Positions 34,292 to 47,606 of a stretch of DNA of 64,000 nt are shown here, piece by piece. Source of the stretch: Siphonodentalium dalli (lineage: Eukaryota > Mollusca > Scaphopoda > Gadilida > Siphonodentaliidae); the NCBI GenBank assembly GCA_032622095.1, contig CP136061.1, positions 62,251,127-62,315,126 of the forward strand, read 5' to 3'. Within the stretch, counting starts at the first letter, position 1, and each line of letters opens with the position of its first letter. The notes beneath the pieces are model-generated. The model had not been told where the DNA came from, ran no database searches, and saw nothing but the letters and a program-made list of their open reading frames with translations. The position numbers and the translations under genes are program-made.

Positions 34292-37212
34292 AGTTTAATT
34301 ACTTTCTGGACACACATAAATAGTATATACCATATTAAAGTAGATGTCAGCTTCATGTTCCGACCTGCTGTCAAATTTGAACGTGGTGCCATTGCTATGG
34401 AAACGGCGTGTAAACAATACAAGCGCATTTTTAGAAACGACACTTTAAGCCTATGGTAAAAAAAACCGTTAATTTAATCCCATTCTACTGGTGAACACAA
34501 GATTACTTACAAGAAAATTTGAATAATTTGGTGTAAATCTTTAGAGTACTGTTGGCCTCTTCTGGGCAATTTTTTCTGGTTAATAATCAGAATAATTTTT
34601 TCTCAAGACGGCGCCTCAAATTACATTATTTAAATTAAAGTGATCTGTTCTACTGATTTTCTAACAATCACGTAGCTTATAATACAACTGTGTGCTATAT
34701 GACGCTAAGTTGTAATAGCTGTTCCACGGTTAGGTAAATATCATTGGAAGTGTTCAAACTAATCTCGCGACACCGCCCTAAAGTACATTTTCGGGCCTCT
34801 GGTGTTGTTCATTGGCAGAATGAGGTCCTCAGAGGGTGAATTTTAGTAACGCTACCCCGCACAGCGTTCCAAGAATCACTAAATTCATCCTCTGGTGGCC
34901 TTCGACATGGCCACATCTGCGATGGGAGACCTTCACATAGACTCAAATTTAAGTTCCCAAAGGGTGACTATGGTGATGTGGATCTACTGGGCACCTCGAT
35001 TGTGCATTGTGTCGTCTGCCAATTTGGGGATATAGAGAAACTAAAACTAAAAAAGAAACTTGTAACTTTCCAGAGGAGATGAGGCCTAAGCAGAATGAGG
35101 TCCAGAGAGGGTGAATTTATAGTTTGGGCTGTGTGGGCTAGCGTCACTAAATTCACTCTCTGCGGACATCATTCTGCAAATGTCGGGCACCATATATTGA
35201 TGCCTTAGTACACAGTTCAGTGCGAATAGAAGATAAAATTAAGAATTTAATTTAGATTCTTTTGTACAAAATAACATATTCAAAAAGAGAATTGCCGTCC
35301 ACATAATTACATTGCTTTAAATAGAAACCTCTATCCATGTATTTTATATAGTTTCAAATATTTGGAACGAGAGCAATGATTATCACAATCACTTTTCGAT
35401 GACAAAATAATGTTTTTCGATATATTTAAGTTTAGATTTTAGTAAAAGTCCGTTCTTGAAAAAACACCGTTCCGTCAACCTCTGCACTCCATAAGGAGCA
35501 ACGCCCCGTCCGATAGACTGCTAGCGGAAGCGTTACCCCTCGGTGTTGCATGGGTCAGTGAGCTGAGTGGGTGAGCCAAGAATGAGAATAAGCCACTTTC
35601 ACACTTATCCCTTTTCCGGATCGTTTTAAATAGATAATAGCAACCACCAAGGGTGCTTATACCTAAGGCAGGTGAATGACGTCATATAATTTTTTCTATA
35701 TCCATCAGTGATTTTTCAAGATCACGGGTATAGATTTTGGAGAAATTGTCACGTGATTTCCTGTTAGCAACCGTGTGGAGATGCCAAAAACGCGGAATTG
35801 GAAATGAAGCATCGCGATAAAAATGAAAGTAACTATACTTCATAACTTACGAAGAATTCACATGTGATTTAAGTCTATTAATTTCATTTAGACCAATTTC
35901 GTTGTTCAGCTTAATGAAAACGAAAAATGAAGAAGTCATGACGATAATCCAGACAAGATTTTACAATCCACGACACAGGTCTTGTCAATTTGGCATGTCG
36001 TCTCCGTCGTGACCACTGCATGGTGTTACATAAATTATTCTTAGCGTTATGTCGCCGAAAAAAGGCAAATTTGAGGCACATCATGTGTGGTTACTCCACT
36101 ACGGGTCACGTACGATTCATTTTATCGTTGGATCTTTCACACATGTCAGGATAACCTTTTTATCAGATATTTGATAACGCATCCGGCAATTTCATTTATT
36201 GACTCGAACTAAAAATGGTCCGTTTGTCGATAAATTAGCGGATAGAGGATATCTGCGTAATGTCATTTTGCGTGGTATTCTCATAGTGCGTGTGTGTCTA
36301 TCTTTTAAAAGTTATTCTTAAACTGGAAAGATAAATATCTCAAATTTCTTCCTTTTTGGAAATTATAACTTGTTCATCTTCACTGCTTTCTTGGCACAAT
36401 TTCTCCTGACAGTGACGTGGCTATAAGGGGTGTCACACCCTTCAACTTTTTTTAATTCGAAGGTCGAAAATTTATTGTTGGAAATTCCATGTTCCCCAGT
36501 TGCTATGAACCCTGTTTTCAAATTCTCCAATTCCGATATGCGGTTGGACAATTTCAAGTAAAATTTAGGAATTTGCCAAATTTTCAAAATTACGAGTTCA
36601 TGGTTAGATAACTTTTTCGTACAAGCTAGTACAGTTTAAATAAATACTTGGTTAACAGGACCGAGCCATTATATACTTATGCCTCGAGTTTCCAAGCAAA
36701 GACAACAATACTGTATACATGTAGGCTGTCATTTTTTGTTTCGCACTTCATTCAACATGGCAATGAGTGAATGGGTATCATCATATCTGTTGTTCCCAAA
36801 CTCATTATCGCATAGATTTGAAATGAAAGTTCAAACATTCAATTGTATCGGTAAATATAAGATAATCAATTTATTCTGAAATTCCGAATTTGGAAATCAA
36901 AAGTTGAAAATATACTATGATGCCAAATAACCGGAAATGCCAAATGAAACTGTAGGTTACAACTGAAAAACTGGAAAGTTAGAAATAACCTGGCATCAAA
37001 TGGTTCTCCTTACCTATATAAAATTGTATATGTGGCGAGAATAAAGAATTGACCTGTAGTTAGACAAGGAGGTGGACACACCATCAATCAAGAACCCATA
37101 AATATGTACATGCCTCCAGGAAGGGGGCGATGACATAATGTGACAATTCATTCAGTTCATTAATTCATTCAAATGTAACTGAAATGTGGACCCACGATAT
37201 ATATGTATACAT

Positions 37213-37260
<48 letters not shown>

Positions 37261-38062
37261 GTGCAGACAAGGCTTTCAAATTTTGATACAAAATTATCAT
37301 TTTATAGAGGGTGAATCTTCAACGCTCATGTTCATTAGATGCATTCACATATACATCGAACAGATGGCTAACCTCTGCTTTGGACAAATTTCTTCTCTCA
37401 TTCATTTTCTCTTTGTGGTGACTTCAATTGTGAAATGCAGAATTAGAGCAAACTGCTCTCTCGTCACCCTCAGATATGTTCAAACTTTTGCTCATCAAAA
37501 TATAAATCGTTCGCTACTAGATTGTCAAAACCTCCTTGCGATTTTTGTTGTTGTTGACAATTTCGTGTTCTCGAACTTTACGGGGTCGTTTTTTATCTCT
37601 TTTGCCAATACACAAGAGAGAATGGTAAAAAAAAAAACCTCATCGTCGGAAGAGCGAACTCCCCCATTCCTTTCGCACTGGTAACGCTGCTAACTCACGT
37701 CCGTTGTTGAACAGAAACGGATGAGGAAACGGACATGTGTGAATGGAACCAACGGACCGTTCTATAAACGCATCCGGAAAACGGAAAAGTGTGACGGCAG
37801 CTTAATAAATTATCTGCATAAATAATTCACGTATTTGCTATATGTTGACCTATTTTGATGATTGACCAGACATTACTAGGTTTGATTCCAGACTTGAAAT
37901 GTGTGTAGCCTACAGCTACAAGACAAATCATTTCTCCTAACAAAATTAATCTATTGAACCAATAAACCAGCGAGCTTTGAGCTTTTGTGATTTCCACAGG
38001 GATTCAAGTTCAATTTAATTTAGCTTTGAGAAATATTTGTTCCACTCAAAAACATCTCACCT
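34292..38062 (+). repeat. Array unit 3 (uninterrupted, 3,771 bp)
   Basis: Essentially identical to unit 2 by eye, with the empty site TCGCGACA at 34,765-34,772. The near identity of units 2 and 3 implies recent amplification or ongoing homogenisation. Confidence 0.85.
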
Positions 38063-41000
38063 AGTTTAATTACTTTCTGGACACACATAAATAGTATATA
38101 CCATATTAAAGTAGATGTCAGCTTCATGTTCCGACCTGCTGTCAAATTTGAACGTGGTGCCATTGCTATGGAAACGGCGTGTAAACAATACAAGCGCATT
38201 TTTAGAAACGACACTTTAAGCCTATGGTAAAAAAAACCGTTAATTTAATCCCATTCTACTGGTGAACACAAGATTACTTACAAGAAAATTTGAATAATTT
38301 GGTGTAAATCTTTAGAGTACTGTTGGCCTCTTCTGGGCAATTTTTTCTGGTTAATAATCAGAATAATTTTTTCTCAAGACGGCGCCTCAAATTACATTAT
38401 TTAAATTAAAGTGATCTGTTCTACTGATTTTCTAACAATCACGTAGCTTATAATACAACTGTGTGCTATATGACGCTAAGTTGTAATAGCTGTTCCACGG
38501 TTAGGTAAATATCATTGGAAGTGTTCAAACTAATCTCGCGACACCGCCCTAAAGTACATTTTCGGGCCTCTGGTGTTGTTCATTGGCAGAATGAGGTCCT
38601 CAGAGGGTGAATTTTAGTAACGCTACCCCGCACAGCGTTCCAAGAATCACTAAATTCATCCTCTGGTGGCCTTCGACATGGCCACATCTGCGATGGGAGA
38701 CCTTCACATAGACTCAAATTTAAGTTCCCAAAGGGTGACTATGGTGATGTGGATCTACTGGGCACCTCGATTGTGCATTGTGTCGTCTGCCAATTTGGGG
38801 ATATAGAGAAACTAAAACTAAAAAAGAAACTTGTAACTTTCCAGAGGAGATGAGGCCTAAGCAGAATGAGGTCCAGAGAGGGTGAATTTATAGTTTGGGC
38901 TGTGTGGGCTAGCGTCACTAAATTCACTCTCTGCGGACATCATTCTGCAAATGTCGGGCACCATATATTGATGCCTTAGTACACAGTTCAGTGCGAATAG
39001 AAGATAAAATTAAGAATTTAATTTAGATTCTTTTGTACAAAATAACATATTCAAAAAGAGAATTGCCGTCCACATAATTACATTGCTTTAAATAGAAACC
39101 TCTATCCATGTATTTTATATAGTTTCAAATATTTGGAACGAGAGCAATGATTATCACAATCACTTTTCGATGACAAAATAATGTTTTTCGATATATTTAA
39201 GTTTAGATTTTAGTAAAAGTCCGTTCTTGAAAAAACACCGTTCCGTCAACCTCTGCGCTCCATAAGGAGCAACGCCCCGTCCGATAGACTGCTAGCGGAA
39301 GCGTTACCCCTCGGTGTTGCATGGGGCAGTGAGCTGAGTGGGTGAGCCAAGAATGAGAATAAGCCACTTTCACACTTATCCCTTTTCCGGATCGTTTTAA
39401 ATAGATAATAGCAACCACCAAGGGTGCTTATACCTAAGGCAGGTGAATGACGTCATATAATTTTTTCTATATCCATCAGTGATTTTTCAAGATCACGGGT
39501 ATAGATTTTGGAGAAATTGTCACGTGATTTCCTGTTAGCAACCGTGTGGAGATACCAAAAACGCGGAATTGGAAATGAAGCATCGCGATAAAAATGAAAG
39601 TAACTATACTTCATAACTTACGAAGAATTCACATGTGATTTAAGTCTATTAATTTCATTTAGACCAATTTCGTTGTTCAGCTTAATGAAAACGAAAAATG
39701 AAGAAGTCATGACGATAATCCAGACAAGATTTTACAATCCACGACACAGGTCTTGTCAATTTGGCATGTCGTCTCCGTCGTGACCACTGCATGATGTTAC
39801 ATAAATTATTCTTAGCGTTATGTCGCCGAAAAAAGGCAAATTTGAGGCACATCATGTGTGGTTACTCCACTACGGGTCACGTACGATTTATTTTATCGTT
39901 GGATCTTTCACACATGTCAGGATAACCTTTTTATCAGATATTTGATAACGCATCCGGCAATTTCATTTATTGACTCGAACTAAAAATGGTCCGTTTGTCG
40001 ATAAATTAGCGGATAGAGGATATCTGCGTAATGTCATTTTGCGTGGTATTCTCATCGTGCGTGTGTGTCTATCTTTTAAAAGTTATTCTTATACTGGAAA
40101 GATAAATATCTCAAATTTCTTCCTTTTTGGAAATTATAACTTGTTCATCTTCACTGCTTTCTTGGCACAATTTCTCCTGACAGTGACGTGGCTACAAGGG
40201 ATATAAGGGGTGTCACACCCTTCAACTTTTTTTAATTCGAAGGTCGAAAATTTATTGTTGGAAATTCCATGTTCCCCAGTTGCTATGAACCCTGTTTTCA
40301 AATTCTCCAATTCCGATATGCGGTTGGACAATTTCAAGTAAAATTTAGGAATTTGCCAAATTTTCAAAATTACGAGTTCATGGTTAGATAACTTTTTCGT
40401 ACAAGCTAGTACAGTTTAAATAAATACTTGGTTAACAGGACCGAGCCATTATATACTTATGCCTCGAGTTTCCAAGCAAAGACAACAATACTGTATACAT
40501 GTAGGCTGTCATTTTTTGTTTCGCACTTCATTCAACATGGCAATGAGTGAATGGGTATCATCATATCTGTTGTTCCCAAACTCATTATCGCATAGATTTG
40601 AAATGAAAGTTCAAACATTCAATTGTATCGGTAAATATAAGATAATCAATTTATTCTGAAATTCCGAATTTGGAAATCAAAAGTTGAAAATATACTATGA
40701 TGCCAAATAACCGGAAATGCCAAATGAAACTGTAGGTTACAACTGAAAAACTGGAAAGTTAGAAATTACCTGGCATCAAATGGTTCTCCTTACCTATATA
40801 AAATTGTATATGTGGCGAGAATAAAGAATTGACCTGTAGTTAGACATTAGGATGTGGACACACCATCAATCAAAAACCCATAAATATGTACATGCCTCCA
40901 GGAAGGGGGCGATGACATAATGTGACAATTCATTCAGTTCATTAATTCATTCAAATGTAACTGAAATGTGGACCCACGATATATATGTATACATGGTATA

Positions 41001-41811
41001 TATATATATATATATATATCCATTGTGCAGACTAGGCTTTCAAATTTTGATACAAAATTATCATTTTATAGAGGGTGAATCTTCAACGCTCATGTTCATT
41101 AGATGCATTCACATATACATCGAACAGATGGCTAACCTCTGCTAACCTCATTCATTTTCTCTTTGTAGTGACTTCAATTGTGAAATGCAGAATTAGAGCA
41201 AACTGCTCTCTCGTCACCCTCAGATATGTTCAAACTTTTGCTCATCAAAATATAAATCGTTCGCTACTAGATTGTCAAAACCTCCTTGCGATTTTTGTTG
41301 TTGTTGACAATTTCGTGTTCTCGAACTTTACGGGGTCGTTTTTTATCTCTTTTGCCAATACACAAGAGAGAATGGTAAAAAAAAAACCTCATCGTCGGAA
41401 GAGCGAACTCCCCCAGTCCTTTCGCACTGGTAACACTGCTAACTCACGTCCGTTGTTGGACAGAAACGGATGAGGAAACGGACATGTGTTAATGGAACCA
41501 ACGAACCGTTCTATAAACGCATCCGGAAAACGGAAAAGTGTGACGGCGGCTTAATAAATTATCTGCATAAATAATTCACGTATTTGCTATATGTTGACCT
41601 ATTTTGATGATTGACCAGACATTACTAGGTTTGATTCCAGACTTGAAATGTGTGTAGTCTACAGCGACAAGACAAATCATTTTTCCTAACAAAATTAATC
41701 TATTGAACCAATAAACCAGCGAGCTTTGAGCTTTTGTGATTTCCACAGGGATTCAAGTTCAATTTAATTTAGCTTTGAGAAATATTTGTTCCACTCAAAA
41801 ACATGTCACCT
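38063..41811 (+). repeat. Array unit 4 (most diverged, 3,749 bp)
   Basis: Complete unit with the empty site at 38,536-38,543. It differs from units 2-3 by scattered substitutions, a CTACAAGGGATATAAGG insertion-type change near 40,190, a shorter (AT)n tract near 40,998-41,020 and a small deletion near 41,135. It ends at 41,811, where the flank ATTTATTACTCATG begins. Confidence 0.85.
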
Positions 41812-42534
41812 ATTTATTACTCATGAATTATCTTTGAACAGGATCTATAATTCCGCCACATTTGTGTAGTTTACTATGAATGTAGTTAAGTTGCATATTT
41901 TCGCACTGGCAAAGACTTAACAAATCAGTTTCCAGCCCTATTCAAGGCTGTCTTTGGAAAACTTCCTGGTGACTGGCGCTTTCTTGTTGGTTCAGCATGG
42001 CATTTGATTATATTCTTCTCTCGCCTCTGAAATTTCTTTCTATGATACATCACACGTCGTCTCCTTTGTTCTCACAATTCCGTGGTCGAAGGCTGAAATC
42101 TATTTATAGCCCTCCCCCGTTACTCATATTGCGCCGCTTTTATCTTAGCCTTCTAGTGATTCCCTTTTTCATTTTAAACAGATTTTAACACAAACATTGA
42201 CGTGCACCTAATGCGTATGCGTCCCAGATATACATTAACCCATTCCATCTTATCGATCGAGAAAAAACTGTATTAACCCTGTCTATACTCAAGCATCATT
42301 GATGAGTATTTATCCCATAATCTAACCATTTCCCTCAACAAATTTGGCTTTTTCTATCCTTTTATTTATCAGTTGTATATCACCTTAACGGCTTAACATC
42401 CCTCCAAAATCTATAATATATTCCAATGTATACTGTTATAAGTGAGTGGGAGAATCCATTTGGTATAGAAAGGGTTAATTACTCAATAAGCCAGGTCCTA
42501 TGAATAAGTCGTAAAGTCGCAAAGTATTCTTCTC
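41812..42534. other. Non-coding region between array and LINE
   Basis: No gene. The 63-codon frame at 41,997-42,188 has no recognisable feature. It could contain further decayed LINE 5' sequence, which I could not detect. Confidence 0.4.
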
Positions 42535-43690
42535 AGCTTGTCGCTCACCTGTTACAACCGAGTTCTCTCTTTAATCAACCTAAAGATTCTTAAGCATATC
42601 GTTATTCCCAAAGCTCTTTATGGATGTGAATCATGGTGGGATTTGTCACATACGCAATATACCACGATAGAACGCGCTTATCGCATGTGTGTTAAGAATT
42701 TACAGCGCATTCCGAAACGCAGTAATACAATATTATCCCTATCACTACTCGGACTTCTCCCTATTGAGTACGAAATTCAGCGGAGAAAAATTATTGTTTC
42801 TTGGAACACTGATTAACTTACCACGGAATCACAGAGCAGCTCTCGGTGTATTCCTATTCAATTATCACGGTAATGGAATATACGGTCGCCCGATGACAGG
42901 ATTTCTAAAAGATATATCTGATACTCTCCATAAATTCAACTTATACCATTATCTTCCATCTTTTACGGAAACGGGTTTCTTCCCTACCCAGTCCACTTGG
43001 AAGAAAATTGTCAGAGATTGTCTCTCTGCTCACTACTCACGCGATGTGAGTCAGCGTGGTCAGAGAGACGACTCTCTATCTTTTCTCTTCAAGGTAAAAC
43101 CCGACAACCAGTCACTGTGGAAACTTTGGCAGCTCTCTCGAGAAGAACCTGAGTATTTTCCAATTTGTATCAAGATGGCCAATATTTTGACCAAAACCAC
43201 GTATGACAATGACGCTCAATGCAATCGCTGCAACCAAACATATTCAAATCTCTTGTTTCATAGATATCTCGAGTGTACATCTGAGTTTGCACAGATGGTA
43301 CGGAACACATTTTGGTATTCACTGATTGACATATTTGGAATTGAAACTTTTACCTTTCTTGACAGCATGAATAGCGATACATTCCTTGCGTTTTGCCTAG
43401 GCGGGTGTATCCCAATGCAAATTGAACTGATTGGTGATGAATATCGTCTTTTCAAGCGATGTGTGAGGTTTATGTTCATCCTGTGTTCTGACTAAGATTT
43501 ATGATGAAGACATCATATCGGATACTTCACTATATATATGTCTTCAACATCTTGTCTTGCAGTATATCATTCCCACAATGAATTTCTTAAGTTAAATTAT
43601 ATTGCATGTGTATATATGTCTTCATGTAACTTTTGTATATATATATTGTACCATAATGGTCTCCATATTTGGAGGAATAAACATATCTCT
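42535..43690 (+). pseudogene. 5'-truncated non-LTR retrotransposon (LINE), 3' end of reverse-transcriptase ORF
   Basis: Frame 1 (42,538-42,816) begins with a typical end-of-RT segment, 'IVIPKALYGCESW', followed by 'IERAYRMCVKNLQRIPKRS' and 'LSLLGLLPIEYEI'. The reading then shifts near 42,783-42,795, in an AAAAA run, into a second frame that runs to a stop at 43,493-43,495. This second frame contains a C-terminal zinc knuckle, C-x2-C-x9-H-x4-C (C178, C181, H191, C196 of the downstream frame), as in many LINE ORF2 proteins of CR1/L2/jockey-like groups. The catalytic RT core and endonuclease are missing, as expected from incomplete reverse transcription. A 3' UTR continues to GGAGGAATAAACATATCTCTC near 43,690. 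The product is non-functional. The clade is not certain. Confidence 0.8.
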
Positions 43691-45644
43691 CTCTGTATTG
43701 TTTCTGTTATTCTAACAATATTTGCAAGCCCCATAGCGCCTCGGCAATTTCAAAGTGAGCTCAAGTGTCATTGACAATTCCTCCTCATGTTGTGTATTTA
43801 TTTCCTTGTTTAAGTTAAATGACAGTTGGACTAACTAATAGTTTGATATGAATTCATGAAGTTAACAACTGAGAGCATTTAACTCTTTTCATTACGGTAG
43901 CCGCGCTGGTGCAGCATTAAATGTAATGTGCCAGTGTACCCTCTTGCATATGCGCGTCTCCCATAGCCCATGGGAAGCCTCGCATATATATATATAGGAG
44001 AATGCAATGGCTTACAAGGTGAAGGTACATATTGCTAGGCCACTGCATACTCTAATATATGGGATACTCGCATATATAAGAGAATGCACTGGCACAGGGT
44101 TTGAACTCGGTAGCTAGATGGTTGTTCGACTAGCTAGATGTGTGTTTGATGCTTGGCGAAGGACTGCTGAGCTTAATTACAGTGGTTAAGGTTCGAGTTA
44201 ATCGACTGTAGGGTCATACACTGTTAAAATCTCGCAACTGGTTGAAATCCTTTAGCAATGTCGCTCGTGTTGTGACCGCTTCGAACCACTCGTGCGTTAA
44301 TGGAGTACTCGGTTCGGTCGATATATCTTGTTAGTATTCTAACTTCGATGTGCGCACACATTTGTTGTTGCTTTCTCGTTGAAGGATGGGACTGACAATG
44401 GGGTCTACTGTCATATGACCGAGGTAATAATTAATATAAATTGTATTGAAACTACTTTACTGTATACTGAATGCGCTAGATAAATTAATATATTATTCTG
44501 TTAACCCGCAAATTGCCGAAACATGTCTGTATTTTCAGGCCGAAATGACAAAATGTATTACCTGTTTCTATTTTCAAAGAAAACGCTCTTCATGTTTACA
44601 CAATAGGTGGAAATGAAATTGTTTTTGTTTTCATGTTTATCGCTTCAGTAAGTCTTTATTAGTGATACACAGTCCGCATATAGTCGAACTTGATTTATTA
44701 CACTCGACTAATCACTATGTCTGTTCTATTTTAGGAGTGGTATGCGATTGTATTACTAATCGTGGTGGAGAGACTGATAAATCATTGATTGATTATCGTG
44801 ACAGAGTGAGCAACAAAGTTCGCACTCGGTCTCTGGCAGACCAATCAATCAAATCAAGGATCCTGTTACGAACGATTTGTATCAATTGTCAGTTGCAGGG
44901 ATCCTCTGTGTGATTGGGTGTTATTTGGGGACACATCTCTTGGCTGCTATCATCAGCCATTAGCATCCATACTGTAATCAAGAGATGTTTCAAAATATCG
45001 CTGACCAATGACCCACTAGCTATAGCATGGTAAAGGTCATCGATATAAAGTCGCAGTTGTTAATAGTGCAGTCACTGAACAATCATGCAATTAATTATTA
45101 TGCACTCATATATCATGCCATTGTCCATCTCCCAAGTACATTAGAACATAGTATTCTGGTCGGGATTAGTTGGTTTTACATCGTTACCATCAATTACACA
45201 ACATATTCGAAGCCAAACTAGCGTACATTAACCAAATGCCATACCTCATATTGGAATGTCCGCACTTAATGCACCTAATAATGCACGTGCAATGGGTACT
45301 ATAACTCCGATTTGACACAAACTGATTTTCTCAAATAACTTTTCCACATAAAAGAGAAAGGAAAATGAAAAATACCATGATTCGTATAACAAAATACACC
45401 AAAAGAATCCATACGTAATACGTCGAAAACGATTTATAAATGAAAGTGTGAATGACACTGTAGCTCAACTTGAGGGGGAGTTAATGTTTTGCTCTGCGTT
45501 GATAAAGAAGGACATTCAAAAAGTTTCAGTAAAGGGCTTGTATTATATTATATAGATGAAATTATTCTCATTTCAAACATTTCACTAATAAATCTGGGCT
45601 GCATGGCGTTCCGATGGCTGCTGTCCATGTTTTTACGAATTTGT
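43691..45644. other. Non-coding region with MITE at its start
   Basis: Apart from the 170-bp inverted-repeat element at 43,927-44,096 I see no gene. Short frames (up to 83 codons) are featureless. AACGCTCTTCATG near 44,583 is another copy of the recurrent motif. Confidence 0.4.
43927..44096. mobile_element. 170-bp MITE-like inverted repeat
   Basis: The left end TGTGCCAGTGTACCCTCTT and the right end, reverse-complemented, TGTGCCAGTGCATTCTCTT match at 16 of 19 positions. A nested second inverted pair uses GAGAATGCAATGGC and GCCACTGCATACTC. The interior is rich in ATAT and has no frame. No target duplication is evident. Confidence 0.5.
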
Positions 45645-45882
45645 AAAAGGTCAGCCGACCACAGTGCCCCCCGACAACGTGGCAAGTCGATGCCGCTTTG
45701 TTAAAGAAATTAAAAAACAATGTTGAAATGTTCTAAGTCGAAAAGGATTAATAACTCCGTAAAAAAAAAAAAATCCGTCATCTATATACATGTTTCACAT
45801 CTTCAATATATGGGCAACAATATTCTTAAGTTTCAATCTCTGGCATGAAATATGTAGGAGGAGATGATTACACCATGAAGGT
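45645..45882 (-). repeat. Dispersed repeat, partner of 3,655-3,871
   Basis: Reverse-complement counterpart of the element near 3.7 kb, with a poly(A)13-type run (45,759-45,772) where the other copy has a shorter A/T run. Confidence 0.75.
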
Positions 45883-45959
45883 ACTCAAAAGTGTGACGAA
45901 CGAACGGATGGACGGAGCCCGCTACTATAGTCCCCCTTTCTTTCAGAACGTCGGGGGAC

Positions 45960-47260
45960 AAAAAAATTGATAGCTCCCATCTAGCGATCACCCCGAAGAA
46001 TCATATTAATTTGGTGACGTTCAGATGAGGGATGTTGCATGTAGAGTGTGCCGAAAGATTCGTCATGAAAATAGTAAAATACAAGATGGCCGCAACGAAA
46101 TTTGGAATAAGTGGTCACCTAGGAAGATCCATATGAAGTTTGATGACAACGTAAGGATGTGGCATGTATTGTGGCGCGAAGAGTAGAAGCCAAAATGGCT
46201 GCAGGCGGCCATGTTTGTCAACGAAATTCGGGGTGAAAGATTGATAGCTCCCATCTGGAGGTGATCCTTTCTTGTAAAGATTACAAATAGTTGTCCCATA
46301 AATGCGGGCTGCAGAGTGTGCCAATGGATTCAAATTTAAAATCCACGGTATGTGGCAACTGACGGAAAAATGTTCACCGAATTTCTGGAAAAAATCGATG
46401 GCTCCCATCTGGAGGTCACCATGAAGATTCATATGAAGATTGTTGATGATCGGTCAAGGGATGTGGTTTGTATGGCGTGCCAACAAAATTATCCATACAA
46501 AGAGTACAATACAGGATGAATGCCGGCGGCCATATTTGTCATCAAAAATCATTCAAATTCGATTGTGATCCTAGACAATTTCAAAACATTTCTCAGATAA
46601 ATTCAGACTGCAGGGTGTGTCGATTGAGTCAAAGAGACATCCAGGATGGATGCTGGTGGCCATGTTACATTTCGGAAAGTAAATATGGCTCCGATCTAGT
46701 GGTCACCCAGAATGTCCATGTTAAGTTTGGTGACGATCGAATGAGGGATGTGGCCTGTAGGGTGTGCCGAAGGATTTAGTCGTGTGAAGATTAAAATCCA
46801 AGATGGTCGCTGGCAGCCTTGTTTTTCAACAAACTTCTGGAAAAAGTCGATAGCTCCCATCAAGAACTCACCCTGAAGGTTCATATAAAGTTTGGTCATG
46901 ATCTGACGAGGGGTGTGGTTTGTAGGTTGTGCCAAAGGATTTAGTCACGCAAAGAGTAAAATACAAGTTGATTGCCGGCGGCCATTTATTTATCGAAAAT
47001 CGTTCAGATTTGACAGCTTCCATCTAGATGTGATCCTACACATGCCTGTATGTTTTCAAACATTTCTCTCATAACAGCGGACTGCATGGTGTGATGATCG
47101 ATTCAAATTTTAAATTCAAGAAGACTGCCGGTGGCCATGTTTTTCAACGAATTTCGGGGGGGGGGTGGAAGGCTCTCATCTATAGATCACCGCGAATATG
47201 AAGTTTGGTGGTGATCGGGTAAGGGGTGTGGCCTGCAAGTGTGCCAAAGGAAAATGTTGG
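45960..47260 (+). repeat. Degenerate tandem repeat, ~140-160-bp units
   Basis: Recurring order: GATAGCTCCCATCT, GGTCACC, GAAGATTCATATGAAG, TTTGGTGATGATCG, GGATGTGGC(A/T)TGTA, GTGTGCC(A/G)A, AATACAAGATGG, GCGGCCATGTTTGTCAACGA. At least eight diverged units can be followed. Frames within it are not conserved from unit to unit. Decayed antisense copies of the same family appear near 53,740-53,890 and 54,490-54,870. Confidence 0.75.
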
Positions 47261-47468
47261 CGACCGGACGGTCGACCGACGCCAACACATGGCAATAGCA
47301 CAAACTTGACTAAAAAGCTCATAATCGAGAACGCTCTTTTTATCAACCTCTTTTAGGCGACAGAATCATGGACGCTCTTTACAAGAGGCGACCATTGGAA
47401 TTCCGCTTACCATACAGAAGGAAAACAAACGTGGTTAAGCTTCCTCTTTTGAGTGTCGATATCTATGC

Positions 47469-47606
47469 GGGGGGGGGGGGGGCAATTCACATTTAATAGC
47501 CAATAACGTTCAAGCGTAATGTCATTACATTTAAGCGTAATGCCATTAGTAATTTAGATTCCTGTTATGCTTCGGCGTAATGCTATTACACTTGAGCGTT
47601 ATTTGA
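47469..47606 (+). repeat. Poly(G)14 tract and AGCGTAATG minisatellite
   Basis: Fourteen consecutive G (47,469-47,482) are followed by diverged ~21-bp units of AAGCGTAATG(T/C)CATTA form up to 47,606. The units are partly self-complementary. Confidence 0.7.

Larger units (their letters stand above)
16163..41811 (+). repeat. Four-copy tandem array of a ~3.77-kb unit
   Basis: Every unit starts AGTTTAATTACTTTCTGG and ends CACCT. Units are 16,163-30,520 (3,785 bp once the 10,565-bp insertion and one 8-bp duplication are removed), 30,521-34,291 (3,771 bp), 34,292-38,062 (3,771 bp) and 38,063-41,811 (3,749 bp). Length differences come largely from an (AT)n tract. Units 1-3 are nearly identical; unit 4 carries more substitutions and small indels (for example near 39,256, 40,190 and 41,135). 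No unit holds a recognisable gene: all open frames are under 171 codons and are inflated by the (AT)n or low-complexity sequence. Beyond both ends homology stops at a single base, giving a clean segmental duplication or a locally amplified element. Confidence 0.9.
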
